A model generated the notes under the pieces. It worked only from the letters and a program-made list of their open reading frames with translations. It made no database searches and was not told the origin of the DNA. This document shows, piece after piece, positions 60,833-64,000 of a stretch of DNA of 64,000 bases. Each line of letters opens with the position of its first letter. The first letter of the stretch is position 1. The DNA is from Myrica gale (taxonomy: Eukaryota; Streptophyta; Magnoliopsida; Fagales; Myricaceae): assembly GCA_963930655.1 (NCBI GenBank), contig OZ005609.1, forward strand, positions 25,307,001-25,371,000. The letters run 5' to 3'. The translations under genes and the position numbers were made by a program.

Positions 60833-61590
60833 TTATATATCCCAGGAAATTTCTGGGACAAACAAGTGCTTATCTGCGGTCTCCCGCAGTTTGGCTTCTG
60901 CCGCTCCCTCCACCTTGGCCACTGTATCGCCCTCTTTTAGGAAGAAGAAACTTGGTGTTGCCTTCACACCCCATTCCTCTGCAACCGCCTGCAAATTCAA
61001 GAAATTAATTGTGAGAAAAGATAATGCCTAAACGTACGTAACTAATTCTGATTATTTATAATGCTTTCAATTTTTGGAAGAGAAATTTTGATGTCACATA
61101 TTTACCCCCACTGCTTCCGCATCCACTCTGAGAAATGTTGCGTCTGCATATTTCGCAGCTAGTTCTGCTACCACCGGTTCTATGGCTTGACAGTGCCCAC
61201 ACCCGTTACGGCAGAACTCGACGACTGTCTGCATCGGTTTAGGAGTTGACCATATGGTAAGAATGAAATGAAATGACAAATATCAAACAAGTAAATGAAT
61301 ACACGCCAAAAAACATAAAGAACGGTCTCAAAGGAGATACTTTAGGGTACAATTTGTCAAACTCGATCGCTATAATTGAAATAAAATTATGTCGATATTT
61401 ATAATCCCATATACCAACAAACCCAAAACAATGACCAAATCAAGAACATAAATAAAGGGAGGAATAAAGAATAGAGAGGTATTTATATATAGAGGGTATA
61501 AGTGAGGAACTAAACCGGTGTCTTGGCGCCATTGGCCCTCTTGAGCTGCTCTTTCCAGGCATTTTCAGTTCTCACAGTGATCACTCCCAT
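60833..61590 (-). CDS. Thioredoxin-like protein (h-type fold) with CGHC active site
   Basis: Three exons, transcript order: 61590-61516, 61228-61106, 60988-60833; 117 residues, the usual length of plant h-type thioredoxins. Start MGVITVRTENAWKEQLKRAN, no signal peptide, so cytosolic. Beta-3 and active site read TVVEFCRNGCGHCQAIEPVV: the redox motif is GCGHC (Cys35, Cys38), not the usual WCGPC, and an extra Cys31 precedes it. Then LAAKYADATFLRVDAEA, WGVKATPSFFFLKEG with the cis-Pro at 78, and a last helix AAEAKLRETADKH. CGHC is the motif of protein disulfide isomerases, and loss of the Trp and Pro should raise redox potential. Introns are GT-AG and in phase. A diverged paralog of ordinary Trx h is the best reading; partners unknown. 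Confidence 0.88.
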
Positions 61591-63263
61591 TTCTCACACA
61601 CTTCTCTCTTTTCCCAAAAGATTGATCGAAAACCAAAGGAAACGCCTCTGATCTAGTCCTTTTATAAATGAGCAACGGGCCGGGTTAGTAAAACTTCCAC
61701 TAGTAGTGGAGTATCTCGCACGTCGGCTTAAAAATCAGAAAAAAGACGTTCCCCCTTTGGTAGAGAATAAAGAATCCTACAGTAACTTCCGTGGTTAATG
61801 CCTTGTTCAACGTTTCATTGGCTCAGTGCGAAAAGCGCCATGATGCGCATGAGGGCATGTGCACCAAGAATAATAAGCCCATGTATATATGAATTATACC
61901 AGTTTACTTTATTAGATTACATTGACTAGATGCAATTCCGAAACCAAAATGGACATGTGCCACCAAGACTAAGACCATCTATTGATATTAAATTAAATTG
62001 ACTAGACTTTAGGGATTTAAAAACAATAGTAGCTGGTCGGTGGTAGCACGTTTGCCAATGTATATATATGGGTGCTAGCCACGTCTATTATACCAAATGG
62101 TGACAAAATTGAATCAAATTGTGGATTTATAACAGTCGGTGGTAGCGCGTTCACAAAGGAATAAAACGTGTACGTACCGGGACAACTATCGTCAGCGCCT
62201 ATTCGACGTCATATGGATTAGTAGATCCTTGGACCCGGATCATGCTCCCTGACGAATCTTTAAGAAGAAGAAAAAAACTGGTTAGAGATTCTGAATAGTT
62301 ATTATGAAAAAATAGATCTTTGAATTACAATTCTCTTTAATTTATTGTCTAAATTAATAGATCATCCAATAGAGAAATAGATAAATATGTTACAAGACTC
62401 ACTTACAATTTGTAGCATCATTGAATATTATAGAATACACGTATTGTGTCTATATTTTCTTAAATTAGGATAATAACTTAAATAGTATCCAATTCCTTCT
62501 TATTTTAAACAGCAACTAATTAGGCAATAGATAATAGAATTTAATTTAATTCTTTTCTCAAAATAATTTAAGCAGATATAAAGAGATAAAATTTATAAGG
62601 GATCGGAGTATTAGAGAGAAATAACTTATATTGCGGCTTTGAAATTGACCATGTAAAAGAGCCATGTGAGGGCATGTGCCACCAAGAATAAGATCATTCT
62701 ATGGTAGGCGGTAGTAGCTCGTAGTTCACTTTGGCTAAGTAGTTTAATATTTTTTTTTTAAGTCCTTAAAGTTCACTTTCACTTACAGTAATTATTGAGG
62801 TTAATATCTTTCTTAATTTGGATATATCCCTTCGTTAATGTGTCCCACAAATTTAATGGATTTACTTGACAAAGAGAAAACTTAATCACCAATTGCATGC
62901 TGCCACCCAACTTATCATCTTTCTCTCTCCCAATTGGCACCATGACACTTGTCAACTCCCTTGCCACGTCAATTTTATTAAACCCAATTTTTGATTGGTC
63001 ATCCTCCCTGTCTCGTAAAAGCCCCAAACCTACAAGGCTGCAACCCTAAGCCATCTTGTGGTTTGGAAGCCAGTTGAGATAATCTTTAAATCAATATGTC
63101 CCAATTTTGTCTATGAATTTCAATTAAATTGAGACGCTCCTAAGGAGAATAGAATGTTTATTTCTGCTTTATTGAAGCCTAGCCTTATAGTACTCAATAA
63201 ATTGTTCTAATGACGCTTCCTGTTTCATATTTCTTGGTTTTGCTCATTCATAATTTGTTGCAG
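61591..63263. other. Intergenic region
   Basis: Promoter side of the thioredoxin gene, then AT-rich sequence. A short phrase (GGTGGTAGCRCGTTYRCAA) occurs near 62039 and 62141 in direct orientation. No gene. Confidence 0.45.
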
Positions 63264-63428
63264 CAAGTTGGGAAGAAGGTGAATGACGAAGTAAAAGCCA
63301 TTAAGCAAGATATAGCATTGTTGCTTCGTTCATGGAAAACACAGAAGGGAACCCCAAGGTGGAGGAATCGCTGGCCCCACCAACCCCTTTCATCACAGCC
63401 TGAAGAAGTGTCCGAGGATAAGAAAATA
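63264..63428 (+). other. Orphan exon-like segment, 55 codons
   Basis: Preceded by TTGCAG and followed by GTATGG, with an uninterrupted phase-0 frame of 165 bases: QVGKKVNDEVKAIKQDIALL, then RSWKTQKGTPRWRNRWP and SQPEEVSEDKKI. The mix of charged residues and the clean splice signals look like a real internal exon, but no neighbouring exon joins it and the sequence after 63430 is GC-rich and transposon-like. Could be a gene fragment or part of a gene continuing outside the window. Family not recognised. Confidence 0.35.
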
Positions 63429-64000
63429 GTATGGGTGATCACGTTTGGGCCGAAACCGACCGGGCAGACCCAAATCGGCTCGAAAACGACTGGGGCGACC
63501 TGTTTTGGGTTAGCCAGGTTCGGCTGTCGGCCTCAAATATCCTAGAAATGATTGGGTCGGTTTGGCCTCCGGTTCTGGGAATCAAATCGAGGGGTATTAT
63601 TTGGATTTCTCTTTTTTTATATTAAGTGGGAGACGACGTCGTCGTCCCCCACCCCACTTTTACGTTATTCTTTCCCAGTTTCCCCCTGACGCCACCCTCT
63701 CGAGTCTCCTTCACAGTTTCGATTCCACCCCTTTCTCAAGACCCTAGCCGCCGTCCCCCACCTCAGCTCACCCCCGCTGACATCTTCTCTCTCTCTCTCT
63801 CTCACGCCATTTACGACAAGGACGAGGAAATCAATGCCGGATCTGGTCTCTGTCTCTCTATGATTTTTGTTTTTTTGGTCTCTCTCTCTAATTGATTTCC
63901 TCCCCTCTCCCCATGGTCGTCCTCTCTCTCTCTTTCTCTCTTGGTGGTTGATTGTGGATAACTTAGTTTGATGCTTATTTTGAGTTTTAGGGGTTGTTTT
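63429..64000 (+). other. Right edge, possible start of a further gene
   Basis: A frame from about 63626 to 63895 without ATG contains PPPQLTPADIFSLSLSHAIYDKDEEINAG. The late part is compatible with coding, the early part with a CT-rich 5' leader. No initiation codon fits and the window ends, so this is a weak candidate. Confidence 0.2.

Overview
The window is nuclear DNA from a flowering plant, most likely a woody core eudicot. The evidence is AT-rich intergenic sequence, genes split by short GT-AG introns (plus two GC-AG introns), plant-specific families (class III peroxidase, CYP90, h-type thioredoxin) and a dense load of small non-autonomous transposons. I cannot name the species from sequence alone. 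There are no rRNA genes, functional tRNA genes or CRISPR arrays. Exon boundaries were worked out by hand from reading frame, splice dinucleotides and remembered family sequences. No alignment or search was run.

Layout. 1-6 kb: intergenic, with a 2.3 kb inverted-repeat element that carries a scrap of a 4-coumarate-CoA-ligase-like gene. 6.1-7.6 kb (+): class III peroxidase, PRX72-like. 8.5-9.1 kb (+): mitochondrial ribosomal protein bL12m. 12.2-14.1 kb (+): soluble epoxide hydrolase, whose third intron holds a foldback element. 14.2-15.7 kb: foldback split by a nested hAT. 16.9-22.6 kb (-): folate-transporter-like mitochondrial-carrier-family protein, 11 exons. 23.4-24.0 kb: long palindrome. 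25.3-26.5 kb (-): epoxide hydrolase pseudogene, inverted relative to the intact gene. 27.0-28.2 kb: hAT element with exact target-site duplication. 29.1-32.1 kb (-): E2 ubiquitin-conjugating enzyme, UBC15-18 type. 35.0-41.3 kb (-): D-2-hydroxyglutarate dehydrogenase, 14 exons. This is head-to-head with 41.7-44.9 kb (+): MiaB/CDK5RAP1-type tRNA methylthiotransferase. 45-49 kb: repeats including a tRNA-derived SINE. 49.3-54.4 kb (+): cytochrome P450 of the CYP90D type (brassinosteroid synthesis). 56.3-58.6 kb (-): a small basic protein gene broken by an 8-bp duplication. 59.4-59.8 kb: TRIM retroelement. 60.8-61.6 kb (-): thioredoxin-like gene with a CGHC active site. The right edge has one orphan exon-like segment.

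The genes do not form a pathway. They are a typical plant mix: wall peroxidase, organelle translation and RNA modification, organelle metabolism, hormone synthesis and ubiquitination. Two genes lie head-to-head over about 0.3 kb and may share a promoter.

The accessory DNA is the richer layer. A recurring ~190-310 bp element family with TGTTTG-like ends appears about ten times. At least five foldback elements, two hAT elements sharing terminal sequence, a TRIM and two SINE-like insertions are also visible. Several of these sit in introns or directly upstream of genes. I did not find a clear new biological system. The best leads are the CGHC thioredoxin, the 8-bp frameshift, the two GC-AG introns and the gene-fragment-carrying inverted-repeat element.
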